NCBI RefSeq assembly: GCF_004331155.1
Contig: NZ_SJNZ01000011.1
Coordinates: forward strand, 1 to 64,000
Length of the DNA: 64,000 nt
From: Acinetobacter terrestris
Lineage (GTDB): Bacteria; Pseudomonadota; Gammaproteobacteria; Pseudomonadales; Moraxellaceae
Direction of reading: 5' to 3'
Shown here in pieces: positions 18,240 through 26,667 of this stretch. A program made the translations under genes and the position numbers. The notes under the pieces are model-generated. The model saw only the letters and a program-made list of their open reading frames with translations, was not told the DNA's origin and did not search any database. The first letter of the stretch is position 1; each line of letters opens with the position of its first letter.

Positions 18240-19013
18240 ATGAAACAGACAGTGACAATGGAGTGTGTCGAAGATCATATTGCGATCGTTAAAATTGACC
18301 GTCCTGAAGCGAAAAATGCGCTTAATACAGAAGTCCGCAAGCATCTTGCACAAATCTTCTCTGAACTGGCTTTAAATGATGACATCCGTGTCGTGATTCT
18401 GACCGGTGGTGAGTCGGTGTTTGCTGCCGGTGCAGATTTAAAAGAATTATCTTCAGCGCAGACAGCAGAAATGTATTTGCGTCATACCGAACGTTACTGG
18501 CAGGCCATTGCGAATTATCCAAAACCGGTGATTGCTGCGGTAAATGGTTATGCCCTGGGCGGCGGCTGTGAGCTGGCCATGCATGCCGACATTATTATTG
18601 CCGGTGAATCTGCACAGTTTGGCCAGCCTGAAGTCAAAGTAGGTGTCATGCCGGGTGCTGGCGGTACACAACGCCTATTCCGTGCGGTTGGAAAATTTCA
18701 CGCCATGCGCATGATTCTGACCGGTTGCCTGGTTTCGGCACAAGAAGCCTATCAAATTGGTTTGGCTTCACAAGTGGTGCCAGATAGCGAAACCATCAGC
18801 ACGGCCATCAAAATGGCAAAAACCATTGCGCGTTTACCGCCTATTGCGCTTGAGCAAATTAAGGAAGTGGCATTGATGTCTGAAGATGTGCCATTAAATG
18901 CCGGTTTAAGCCTGGAACGAAAATCCTTCCAGTTGCTGTTCGATACCCAAGATCAAAAAGAAGGTATGCAAGCGTTTATTGAAAAACGTCATCCGCACTA
19001 TCAAGGTAAATAA
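18240..19013 (+). CDS. dcaE: Enoyl-CoA hydratase DcaE, copy 1
   Basis: A 257-residue crotonase with both catalytic glutamates visible: E111 in GGGCELAMHAD and E131 in GQPEVKVG. It is predicted to hydrate 2,3-dehydro-dicarboxylyl-CoA to the 3-hydroxy form. It may also hydrate cyclohex-1-ene-1-carboxyl-CoA, because the ali/bad operon lacks its own hydratase (BadK). The start at 18240 has GGAG 6 bases upstream; the in-frame extension back to 18168 would run through the operator and is rejected. It opens the plus-strand operon dcaE-dcaH-dcaF. A paralogue is at 30643. Confidence 0.83.
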   Translation: MKQTVTMECVEDHIAIVKIDRPEAKNALNTEVRKHLAQIFSELALNDDIRVVILTGGESVFAAGADLKELSSAQTAEMYLRHTERYWQAIANYPKPVIAAVNGYALGGGCELAMHADIIIAGESAQFGQPEVKVGVMPGAGGTQRLFRAVGKFHAMRMILTGCLVSAQEAYQIGLASQVVPDSETISTAIKMAKTIARLPPIALEQIKEVALMSEDVPLNAGLSLERKSFQLLFDTQDQKEGMQAFIEKRHPHYQGK

Positions 19014-19047
19014 ACAAGGCAAATAAATTATTTAGGGAAAAGTTTTT

Positions 19048-20565
19048 ATGTCTACTCAAATTGCCACGATTGGCATTATCGGTTCAGGGGTTATGGGTAC
19101 AGGAATTACCCAAATTGCCCTGCAATCGAATCATCAAGTCTATTTATATGATGCCAAAGACGGCGCTGCTCAAATAGCAGCCGAAAAATTACAGGCGACT
19201 TTAAATAAACTGGTGGAAAAGAATAAAATTACTGCGGAATCTGCTCAGCAAGCGTTTGCCAATTTAGTAATTGCCGCACGTTTAGATGAACTTAAAAATT
19301 GTGACCTTGTTATTGAAGCGATTGTTGAAAATCTTTCAGTCAAGCAGGAACTGCTTAAGCAGCTTGAAGCCCTGGTCGCAGAAAATACCATTATTGCTTC
19401 AAATACTTCGTCGCTCTCCATTACTGCCATTGCATCGCAGAGCCAGCATCCTGAACGCATTGTCGGTTATCACTTCTTTAATCCTGTGCCTTTAATGAAG
19501 GTGGTAGAAGTGATTCCCGGAATTCGTACTCAACCGGAGATTGTCAGTCGCTTAGTCGATCTATCTTATAAAATGGGCCATCGACCTGTCGTTGCAAAAG
19601 ACACCCCGGGATTTATTATCAATCATGCAGGTCGTGCTTACGGTACAGAATCTTTAAAAATTCTAAATGAAAATGTCGCCAGCATTCATGAGATTGATCG
19701 TATTTTAAAACAAAATTTAGGTTTTAAAATGGGACCTTTTGAGCTGCTGGATTTAACCGGCCTAGATGTGTCGCATCCAGTGATGGAGTCGGTTTATGAG
19801 CAATATTATCAGGAACCGCGCTACCGTCCCAATGTACTGACCAAACAAATGCTGACGGCCAAACAGCTGGGGCGTAAAACGGGTCAGGGTTTTTACCGTT
19901 ATGAAGCGGGACAGAAACTGGATGAACAGCCGGCAATTCGAGTTGAAAAATTGGCTGAATATCCTGCCGTCTGGATTGCGGCAGATTTCGAAGCAGACCA
20001 TCAGATATTAACCGACTATCTAAATATCCATAAAATTGCAATTGATACGCAAGATCATCCGGCTGCAGACAGTCTGATTTTGGTCGCAAGTTATGGTGAA
20101 GATACCAGCTCAAGCATCCAGCGCTTAAATCTCGATCCGACTCGCACAGTCGCCATCGACTTGATCAATGGCTTAAATACACATCGCACCTTAATGCCAA
20201 GCCTGATTACCCAAAACCAATTCATTCAGGCAGCACATTCGATTTTCAATCTGGATGGCAATAGCGTCAGCGTGATTCAGGAAAGTGTCGGTTTTGTCGC
20301 ACAACGCGTGATTGCAATGGTGATTAATTTAGCCTGTGATATTGCCCAGCAAGGCGTTGCCACAGTAGATGACATTAATGCTGCGGTGCGCTTAGGCCTA
20401 GGCTACCCACATGGTCCAATTAGCTGGGGAGATGTGCTCGGCCCTGCAAAAATCCTGCTCATTTTAGAGCGCATGACTCAAATTACCGCAGACCCACGCT
20501 ATCGCTCAAGTCCCTGGTTACAGCGTCGTGTCAAGCTTAATCAATCTTTAACTTTTACCGCTTAA
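19048..20565 (+). CDS. dcaH: 3-hydroxyacyl-CoA dehydrogenase DcaH (3-hydroxyadipyl-CoA type), copy 1
   Basis: A 505-residue NAD-dependent dehydrogenase. The N-terminal Rossmann domain opens with IGSGVMGTGI (about 10-19); the middle has YHFFNPVPLMKVVE and TPGFIINHAGRAYGTE. The C-terminal domain is doubled, with a second 3HCDH_C unit near 400-490 (LGLGYPHGPISWGD), the layout of PaaH/PaaC-type enzymes acting on 3-hydroxyadipyl-CoA. AGGGAA precedes the ATG by about 10 bases. It lies 34 bases after dcaE and 34 bases before dcaF. The paralogue is at 29122. Confidence 0.87.
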   Translation: MSTQIATIGIIGSGVMGTGITQIALQSNHQVYLYDAKDGAAQIAAEKLQATLNKLVEKNKITAESAQQAFANLVIAARLDELKNCDLVIEAIVENLSVKQELLKQLEALVAENTIIASNTSSLSITAIASQSQHPERIVGYHFFNPVPLMKVVEVIPGIRTQPEIVSRLVDLSYKMGHRPVVAKDTPGFIINHAGRAYGTESLKILNENVASIHEIDRILKQNLGFKMGPFELLDLTGLDVSHPVMESVYEQYYQEPRYRPNVLTKQMLTAKQLGRKTGQGFYRYEAGQKLDEQPAIRVEKLAEYPAVWIAADFEADHQILTDYLNIHKIAIDTQDHPAADSLILVASYGEDTSSSIQRLNLDPTRTVAIDLINGLNTHRTLMPSLITQNQFIQAAHSIFNLDGNSVSVIQESVGFVAQRVIAMVINLACDIAQQGVATVDDINAAVRLGLGYPHGPISWGDVLGPAKILLILERMTQITADPRYRSSPWLQRRVKLNQSLTFTA

Positions 20566-20599
20566 AACTTTTATATCGAAATTCTTCAAGGAAAGAAAA

Positions 20600-21805
20600 A
20601 TGTTAAATGCTTATATTTATGATGGATTACGTACTCCTTTTGGTCGTCATGCAGGCAGCTTGGCGACCATTCGCCCGGACGATTTAGCCGGTTTAGTGAT
20701 TCGCCGTCTGGTTGAAAAAACCGGCATTCCAGGCGCTGATGTAGAAGATGTGATTTTCGGCAGTACCAATCAGGCCGGTGAAGACAGCCGCAATGTGGCA
20801 CGTCATGCAGCTCTTTTGGCAGGATTGCCGGTCACTGTTCCTGGTCAAACTGTTAACCGCTTATGTGCTTCAGGCTTGGGCGCTATTATTGATTCTGCTC
20901 GCGCCATTACTTGTGGTGAAGGCGATTTGTATATTGCCGGTGGTGTCGAATCAATGACCCGTGCGCCTTTTGTGATGGCAAAAGCTGAATCTGCTTATAG
21001 CCGCGAAGCAAAGATTTATGACACTACCATTGGTTCACGCTTCCCTAACCCACAGATTGTCAAGCAATTTGGCGGTCATAGCATGCCAGAAACGGGTGAT
21101 AACGTTGCGGTAGAATTTGGGATCAGCCGTGAACAGGCAGATGCATTTGCAGCAGCGTCACAAGCCAAATATGAAGCTGCGAAACAGGCCGGTTTCTTTG
21201 AAGATGAAATTACCGCAGTTGAAGTTTCTCAAGGACGCAAATTACCGCCAAAATCAGTCGTTGAAGATGAGCACCCGCGCCCGAGTTCAAATTTCGAAGC
21301 TTTGCAAAAACTGAAACCGCTCTTTGAAGGTGGCGTGGTGACTGCCGGAAATGCTTCAGGCATTAATGATGGTGCAGCTGCAGTGCTGATTGGTAGTGAA
21401 GCGGTACAGCAAAAATATGGCCTAAAGCCAATGGCTAAAATTTTGTCTGCCGCTGCAGCAGGTATTGAGCCGCGAATTATGGGCGCAGGTCCAATTGAAG
21501 CCATTAAAAAAGCGGTTGCACGTGCCGGTTTGAGTTTAGATGATCTGGATATTATTGAAATTAATGAAGCTTTTGCATCTCAAGTGCTGTCTTGTTTAAA
21601 AGGCTTAGGGATTGAGTCGGATGATCCACGTGTGAATCCAAATGGTGGTGCCATTGCACTCGGTCATCCATTAGGTGCTTCAGGTGCACGTCTTGCATTA
21701 ACCACTGCACGCCAACTCCAGCGTACAGGCAAAAAATATGCTGTGGTCAGCTTATGCATTGGCGTTGGTCAAGGCTTGGCCATGGTGATTGAAAATGTAG
21801 GCTGA
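20600..21805 (+). CDS. dcaF: Beta-ketoadipyl-CoA thiolase-type acetyl-CoA acyltransferase DcaF, copy 1
   Basis: A 401-residue thiolase with the acylated cysteine in NRLCASGLG (C89), NEAFASQ, the catalytic GHPLGASGAR and the C-terminal CIGVGQGLAM. Proteins of this length and pattern (PcaF/DcaF/PaaJ) cleave 3-ketoadipyl-CoA to succinyl-CoA and acetyl-CoA. AAGGAAAG precedes the ATG. It ends the dcaEHF operon and a strong terminator follows. Because the cat genes of this window lack catF, this enzyme or its copy at 27898 might also serve benzoate breakdown. Confidence 0.88.
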   Translation: MLNAYIYDGLRTPFGRHAGSLATIRPDDLAGLVIRRLVEKTGIPGADVEDVIFGSTNQAGEDSRNVARHAALLAGLPVTVPGQTVNRLCASGLGAIIDSARAITCGEGDLYIAGGVESMTRAPFVMAKAESAYSREAKIYDTTIGSRFPNPQIVKQFGGHSMPETGDNVAVEFGISREQADAFAAASQAKYEAAKQAGFFEDEITAVEVSQGRKLPPKSVVEDEHPRPSSNFEALQKLKPLFEGGVVTAGNASGINDGAAAVLIGSEAVQQKYGLKPMAKILSAAAAGIEPRIMGAGPIEAIKKAVARAGLSLDDLDIIEINEAFASQVLSCLKGLGIESDDPRVNPNGGAIALGHPLGASGARLALTTARQLQRTGKKYAVVSLCIGVGQGLAMVIENVG

Positions 21806-21834
21806 TGATTGTTTTCAGTAAGCCTTAAAATCTC

Positions 21835-21866
21835 ATTAAGCGGCTGTGGTTATTCAGCCGCTTAAT
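21835..21866 (+). terminator. Terminator of dcaEHF
   Basis: A perfect 12-bp stem (ATTAAGCGGCTG / CAGCCGCTTAAT) with loop TGGTTATT is followed by TTTTATG, 30 bases after the dcaF stop. Confidence 0.85.
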
Positions 21867-22010
21867 TTTATGTAACATTCATTTCATAAAAGATATTAAA
21901 AAATGGGTGATCATTCATCTTAATAAAATTAGATAATCAGACATTTATTTTGTATCGTGAAATTTAGTTGTTATTATATTTTATAGTTATCTATTTGATT
22001 GTACCTCAAC

Positions 22011-22850
22011 ATGACATTAAAAAATAAATCAGGTGAAAGTTCCAACTTTGATGAAATACGTTTAGACCCCATTTCTCATATTCATCGTGAAAATAATCCG
22101 CAGTTTATCGCCTCTATTGCGCGTGGACTGGAAATTCTGCGTTGTTTTTCTTCTTCGAATCAGTTACTCGGTAATCAGGAAATTGCTCAGTTAACCAATT
22201 TACCTAAACCGACCGTGGCACGTATTACCAGCACCCTGGTTTCTTTGGGCTATTTAAAGCAATTACCCAACACCACCAAATACTTACTCGATGTTGGTGT
22301 ATTGGCATTAGGCTATTCAGCACTGTCCAATATATCTGCACGCACTCAGGCACAACCTTTTATGGAGGAAATGTCTAAATATGCACAGGCACCAGTAGCG
22401 ATGGCGACACGCGACCGATTAAACATGATCTATCTGAATGTAGTACATACAGATTCCACCCTCACCATGCGTCGTCCGATTGGCTCAACTTTGCCTATTC
22501 ATAGCAGTGCGATGGGCCGGGCATGTTTGGCTGCGATGGTAGAAAAAGAGCGCCATTATTTATTTGATGCAATTAAAAAAAGAAATGAAGACAGCTGGCC
22601 AAGTATTAAACGTAATTTAGAACGTGCAGTTCGCGATTATCAAGACTATGGTTATTGTCTGTCTATTGGTGACTGGGCCAAAGATGTCAATTCGGTGGCG
22701 GTGCCGCTGATCCATCCACAACATGGCATTTTGGTGTTTAACTGTGGCGCGCCGAGTTATTTGCTGGATCAGGAAAAGCTGGAAAATGAGATTGGTCCGC
22801 GCTTAATTCATATGGTCAATAATATTTCCAGTACCTTAAATAACAACTAA
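22011..22850 (+). CDS. IclR-family regulator (PcaU/PobR-like), copy 1
   Basis: A 279-residue IclR-type protein. The N-terminal winged helix covers about 35-95 (SIARGLEILRCFSS, LTNLPKPTVARITSTL), and the C-terminal effector domain carries IHSSAMGRACLAAM and SVAVPLIHPQ. Such proteins in Acinetobacter control aromatic and hydroxycinnamate genes. The ATG at 22011 is used; TTG at 21999 is the alternative, and neither has a clear ribosome site. A paralogue lies at 25692 and both are inside the dca region, so they are the natural candidates to bind the ATTTCG-N5-CGAAAT sites. That link is inference. Confidence 0.8.
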   Translation: MTLKNKSGESSNFDEIRLDPISHIHRENNPQFIASIARGLEILRCFSSSNQLLGNQEIAQLTNLPKPTVARITSTLVSLGYLKQLPNTTKYLLDVGVLALGYSALSNISARTQAQPFMEEMSKYAQAPVAMATRDRLNMIYLNVVHTDSTLTMRRPIGSTLPIHSSAMGRACLAAMVEKERHYLFDAIKKRNEDSWPSIKRNLERAVRDYQDYGYCLSIGDWAKDVNSVAVPLIHPQHGILVFNCGAPSYLLDQEKLENEIGPRLIHMVNNISSTLNNN

Positions 22851-22870
22851 AAAATCCCAGATGAAAAAGA

Positions 22871-22889
22871 AAGCGCCCTTTAGGCGCTT
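22871..22889. terminator. Terminator between iclR copy 1 and the long acyl-CoA dehydrogenase
   Basis: The stem AAGCGCC/GGCGCTT with loop CTTTA is followed by CTTTTAT on the plus strand and by CTTTTTCAT on the minus strand. The two flanking genes are convergent. Confidence 0.75.
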
Positions 22890-22913
22890 CTTTTATGCAA
22901 GTTGAATAACAGA

Positions 22914-24716
22914 TTAATCAAATTTGAAGGCTTCAGGGTCTAAGCTGAATACGACCTCACCACCTTCTAAAATATTAGCCGCATGCGTTTTAGTGCGGTT
23001 TAACAATTTACGGTAATAAAATTGTGCAGTCGCCAGTTTTGCTTGATAAAACCCATCTGTTGAGCCTGCTGCAATTTGACTCTGTGCAACTTGGGCCGCT
23101 TTAGCCCAGACATAGGCCAGTGTCACATAGCCAGAGAAGTACAGATAATCGACAGAGGCTGCACCTGTTTCGTCAGGGTTGGTTCTAGCTTTTTCTGCAA
23201 CAAAATCAGTCAAGTTTTTCCATTCTGTCAATAATTCAGACAACTTGTTTAACAAGGGTTGAATACCCGTCTGATTTTGATGTTCTGCGATAAAATGTTC
23301 AATCATATCGGTGAAATTATTTAAAAGAACACCCTCTGATTTCAAAACTTTACGGCCGAGCAAGTCAATCGCCTGAATTTCAGTTGTTCCTTCATACAGA
23401 CAGGCAATACGCATATCACGCGCCAACTGCTCCATGCCATGCTCAGAAATATAGCCATGACCACCAAACACCTGCATACCGTGTTTAGAACATTCCACGC
23501 CCATTTCCGTCAAGAAAGCTTTGGCAATTGGGGTTAATAAAGCGAGCAGATCTTCAATTTTTTTCTTTTCAGCAGTATCCTGAGTTACCCCGGCTACATC
23601 GACCCAATGCGCAATTAAATAGGTCAGTATACGGCCACCTTCAGCAAAGGCTTTTTGAGTCAGCAACATGCTGCGTACTGCCGGATGGACAATAATCGGA
23701 TCGGCTGCCTTTTTAGGGAATTGTGCCCCGCCAAGCGCACGTAAAGCCAGGCGATCTTTGGCATAAGCCAGCGCACCTTGATAACTTGCCTCAGAAATGG
23801 CTAAACCTTGGGTTGCAGTACTTAAACGCGCTGCGTTCATAAAAGTAAACATACACAGTAAACCTTTATGCTCTGGACCAATCAAATAGCCACGCGCAGC
23901 ATCAAAATTTAGAACACAGGTCGCGTTACCATGAATGCCCATTTTATGTTCAAGCGAACTGCATACCACGTTATTACGATCGGCTTTATTGCCCTCTGCA
24001 TCCACATTAAATTTTGGCACAATAAATAGAGAAATACCGCGTGTACCTGCCGGTGCATTTGGCAAGCGAGCCAGTACAATATGTACAATATTTTCTGCCA
24101 AGTCATGATCGCCTGCAGAAATAAAGATTTTTTCACCGCTAATCGCATAGCTGCCATCTTCATTCGGTACAGCCTTGGTACGGACTTGACCCAGGTCTGA
24201 ACCTGCTTGTGCTTCTGTTAAGCACATTGTTCCTGTCCATTGTCCGCTAATTAATTTCGGCAGATAAATTTGTTTTTGTTGCTCTGTACCATGATGATTA
24301 ATCGTGCGCATAGCGCCATGCGATAAACTTGGATACATGCCCCATGCCCAGTTACACGCCGTGGTCATTTCCTGAATTGCGGTACGCAGTAAGTTCGGTA
24401 AACCCTGACCACCAAATTCTTCACGTGCAGTTAAAGATGGGAAACCTAATTCAACATATTTATCATAAGCTGCCTTAAAGCCGTCTGGTGTAGTAACAAC
24501 CCCATCTTTTAAACTACAGCCTTGACGGTCACCTACTGCATTTAAAGGCAGAATTTCATTTTGGCAAAAATCTGCTGCCACATCTAAATATTGATTAAAT
24601 AATTCAGCCGACACTTTGTCTTGGTAATATTCAAAACCAGAATAACTTTCTTCAATGTTGAGCACTTCATTTAAGACAAAATTCATATCTCGACGCGGTG
24701 CAATATAATCTGGCAT
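22914..24716 (-). CDS. Long acyl-CoA dehydrogenase with C-terminal extension (600 aa)
   Basis: A 600-residue acyl-CoA dehydrogenase of the long class (DmdC/FadE5-like). It has MCLTEAQAGSDLGQV at the flavin site, GHGYISEHGMEQL, the catalytic base in CLYEGTTEIQAIDLLGRK, and an extra C-terminal helical domain from about 470 that ordinary 385-residue members lack. It probably oxidises monocarboxylic acyl-CoAs of medium or long chain; whether it acts on diacids is unknown. AAGGAAGG lies before the ATG. A perfect class I operator lies 134 bases upstream (24850-24866), tying it to the dca regulon. Confidence 0.85.
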   Translation of the reverse strand: MPDYIAPRRDMNFVLNEVLNIEESYSGFEYYQDKVSAELFNQYLDVAADFCQNEILPLNAVGDRQGCSLKDGVVTTPDGFKAAYDKYVELGFPSLTAREEFGGQGLPNLLRTAIQEMTTACNWAWGMYPSLSHGAMRTINHHGTEQQKQIYLPKLISGQWTGTMCLTEAQAGSDLGQVRTKAVPNEDGSYAISGEKIFISAGDHDLAENIVHIVLARLPNAPAGTRGISLFIVPKFNVDAEGNKADRNNVVCSSLEHKMGIHGNATCVLNFDAARGYLIGPEHKGLLCMFTFMNAARLSTATQGLAISEASYQGALAYAKDRLALRALGGAQFPKKAADPIIVHPAVRSMLLTQKAFAEGGRILTYLIAHWVDVAGVTQDTAEKKKIEDLLALLTPIAKAFLTEMGVECSKHGMQVFGGHGYISEHGMEQLARDMRIACLYEGTTEIQAIDLLGRKVLKSEGVLLNNFTDMIEHFIAEHQNQTGIQPLLNKLSELLTEWKNLTDFVAEKARTNPDETGAASVDYLYFSGYVTLAYVWAKAAQVAQSQIAAGSTDGFYQAKLATAQFYYRKLLNRTKTHAANILEGGEVVFSLDPEAFKFD

Positions 24717-25172
24717 TGTTTAATCCTTCCTTTTATATTCCCTGCTAAAATTTTTTAAATATCTGGCAGAGTAGTTCCAATGTTCTTGTGATCTTTAAAA
24801 TGAATATTTCACATTTATAATGGCGTGATTTTCTCATGCCACAGAAATAATTTCGTATAACGAAATAATATTCCATATATTTACTCTTTTCTACACAAAG
24901 CATAGTAATTGGTTTTTTTTGATTAAATTTTGTACATTTTTATCTAAATTGAGTCAATTCATCTTGAGAAATCTGCCATATTTTTCCGTTTAATTAATGA
25001 TGAATGAAAAGGTATGAATAAAAACCCTTTTTATCTCTCTCATTTTTCTATAAAAAATAGCGAAAAACTTAGCAATGGATTAAATATTTTGCCATACAGA
25101 ATTTTATTTTATAAATTTCCAAATTATGTTATTTTTCAATAAATCGAAAAAGACAGGACAAGGAATAAAGGA
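24717..25172. other. Divergent regulatory region, long acyl-CoA dehydrogenase / thioesterase
   Basis: This is 456 bases with one perfect operator (24850-24866) and otherwise AT-rich DNA. Both divergent promoters should be here, but I could not place them with confidence. Confidence 0.45.
24850..24866. promoter_or_regulatory. dca-regulon operator, class I (perfect)
   Basis: ATTTCGTATAACGAAAT is a perfect inverted repeat, 134 bases before the long acyl-CoA dehydrogenase start and about 306 bases before the thioesterase start. Confidence 0.7.
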
Positions 25173-25607
25173 ATGCTGACTGACCAATATTCAGGAATTG
25201 ATGCACTTAATGCACTTAAAAATGGTGAAATTCCCCATGCACCGATGGCCAAGACCATTCCCATGAAACTGGTGGATGTACAGAAAGGTTATGTCGTGTA
25301 TGAAGTGACACCGGGTGAAGAGCATATTAATTTACAAGGTGGTGTGCATGGTGGATTCTGTGCTACGGTTTTAGACAGCGTAACGGGTGGCGTTGCCCAT
25401 TCAATGATGGAAAAAGGCAACCGCTTTGCGACTGTAGACTTGAATATAAAAATGATCCGCCCCATGCAAGTCGGAAAAACCTATCGAGGTATTGGACACC
25501 TGATTAATGCTGGACGGACCATTGTCAGTACTGAAGGCAAAATTGTGGATGAAAACGATAAAATTTACGCACATGCCACTGCAACACTGATGATTATTCG
25601 AAAATAA
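25173..25607 (+). CDS. PaaI-type hotdog-fold thioesterase
   Basis: A 144-residue hotdog thioesterase. The family segment GGVHGGFCATVLDSVTGG lies near 50-70, followed by ATVDLNIKMIRPM and the typical beta-strand end. It is predicted to hydrolyse acyl-CoA esters in the cytoplasm, perhaps freeing CoA when dead-end diacyl-CoAs accumulate. AAAGGA lies directly before the ATG. It is convergent with iclR copy 2, with a shared terminator. The substrate cannot be told from the sequence. Confidence 0.8.
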   Translation: MLTDQYSGIDALNALKNGEIPHAPMAKTIPMKLVDVQKGYVVYEVTPGEEHINLQGGVHGGFCATVLDSVTGGVAHSMMEKGNRFATVDLNIKMIRPMQVGKTYRGIGHLINAGRTIVSTEGKIVDENDKIYAHATATLMIIRK

Positions 25608-25614
25608 AACAAAA

Positions 25615-25650
25615 AAAGAGCAGTACCTTTTTGGATAGATACTGCTCTTT
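25615..25650. terminator. Bidirectional terminator between thioesterase and iclR copy 2
   Basis: The perfect 11-bp stem AAAGAGCAGTA / TACTGCTCTTT encloses a 14-base loop. An A-run precedes it, which serves as the T-tail for the opposite strand. Confidence 0.8.
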
Positions 25651-25691
25651 ATGTGATTATTTAAGTAATAGGTATAGCGTCTTAATAGCGA

Positions 25692-26537
25692 CTAGCCCAC
25701 ATCTGTACGAATGTTATTCACCATATGCACTAAACGCGGTGCAATTTCATCTTCCAGCTTTTCACGGCTTAAAATAAAGCTTGGCCCACCACAGTTAAAT
25801 ACCAGTAATCCATGTTGATCGTGATAATAAGGCACAGCCACTGAATTCACATCTTTATGCCAGTCACCGACCGAAAAGCAATATCCAAAGTCTTGATAAT
25901 CCTTAAAGGCTTTGTCTAGTTCCCGATTTATTTTTATCCAGTCTTCTTTGTGTTTGGCACGAATGGCATTGAGTAAAAATTCACGCTCATCTTCCGGCAT
26001 TGCTGCCAAGCATGCACGGCCCACTGAACTTAAATGAATGGGTAAATAAGTACCAACTTGGCGTCGCATAGTGACATTACCCTTGCCCTGCACGACATCC
26101 AAGTAGATCATATTTAAGCGATCACGGGTCGCCATGGCAACGGCTGCACCGGCATAATCTGCTAATTCTTTCATGTACGGATGAGCAATCGAACGGATTG
26201 AAAGATTCGACAACATCGAATAACCAAATGAAAGCACGCCAACAGAAAGCTGAAATTTACTTGAATTTGATACCTGTTTTAAATAGCCCAAACGTGACAG
26301 TGTATGAGTCAAACGGGTAATGGTCGGTTTCGGTAAACCCGTCATTTGAGAGAGTTCTTGATTACCTAAATGTTGATGTTTTGGGGTAAAACAACGTAAC
26401 AGTTCCAAACCACGGGCAAGAGCAGTAATGTATTGGCGATCATTTTCATCCTGCATATCCTCAATGGGATCCAGGAGTTCATGTCGTAAAGGAGCTAACA
26501 GCTTCTCCGCTTGTTCCGATTCTGTCACTTCAGTCAT
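25692..26537 (-). CDS. IclR-family regulator (PcaU/PobR-like), copy 2
   Basis: A 281-residue paralogue of the IclR protein at 22011, with the same layout: winged helix (ALARGLELLRCFTP, MTGLPKPTITRLTHTL) and effector domain (IHLSSVGRACLAAM, NSVAVPYYHDQHGLLVFNCGG). Its own promoter region carries a near-perfect operator at 26564-26580, ending 27 bases before its start, so it is probably autoregulated. It sits between the two dca copies and next to the terminator of dcaEHF-caiB copy 2. It is the best candidate regulator for the copy-2 operators; whether it activates or represses is unknown. Confidence 0.82.
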   Translation of the reverse strand: MTEVTESEQAEKLLAPLRHELLDPIEDMQDENDRQYITALARGLELLRCFTPKHQHLGNQELSQMTGLPKPTITRLTHTLSRLGYLKQVSNSSKFQLSVGVLSFGYSMLSNLSIRSIAHPYMKELADYAGAAVAMATRDRLNMIYLDVVQGKGNVTMRRQVGTYLPIHLSSVGRACLAAMPEDEREFLLNAIRAKHKEDWIKINRELDKAFKDYQDFGYCFSVGDWHKDVNSVAVPYYHDQHGLLVFNCGGPSFILSREKLEDEIAPRLVHMVNNIRTDVG

Positions 26538-26563
26538 TTAAATAGCCTAATTTCTTTCATTCT

Positions 26564-26580
26564 GTTTCGCATTGCGAAAA
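26564..26580. promoter_or_regulatory. dca-regulon operator upstream of iclR copy 2
   Basis: GTTTCGCATTGCGAAAA has perfect TTTCGC and GCGAAA arms; only the outermost base pair is lost. It differs from the other class I sites in having C/G next to the CG core on both sides, as the class II sites do. Confidence 0.65.
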
Positions 26581-26607
26581 TTATAATATAAATATCCTAT
26601 TAATAGC

Positions 26608-26638
26608 AAAGAAGCAACTTATAAAAAGTTGCTTCTTT
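26608..26638 (-). terminator. Terminator of the copy-2 dcaEHF-caiB operon
   Basis: A perfect 13-bp stem (AAAGAAGCAACTT / AAGTTGCTTCTTT) with loop ATAAA lies 29 bases after the class III CoA-transferase stop. Confidence 0.85.
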
Positions 26639-26667
26639 ATTCATCTTAATAAGGCTTTTAAGATGGA

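Noticed and set aside
21947-21963. ATTTTG-N5-TGAAAT upstream of iclR copy 1 as a tenth operator
   Set aside because: Both CG cores are broken, so it does not meet the standard of the other nine sites. Kept only as a weak possibility.
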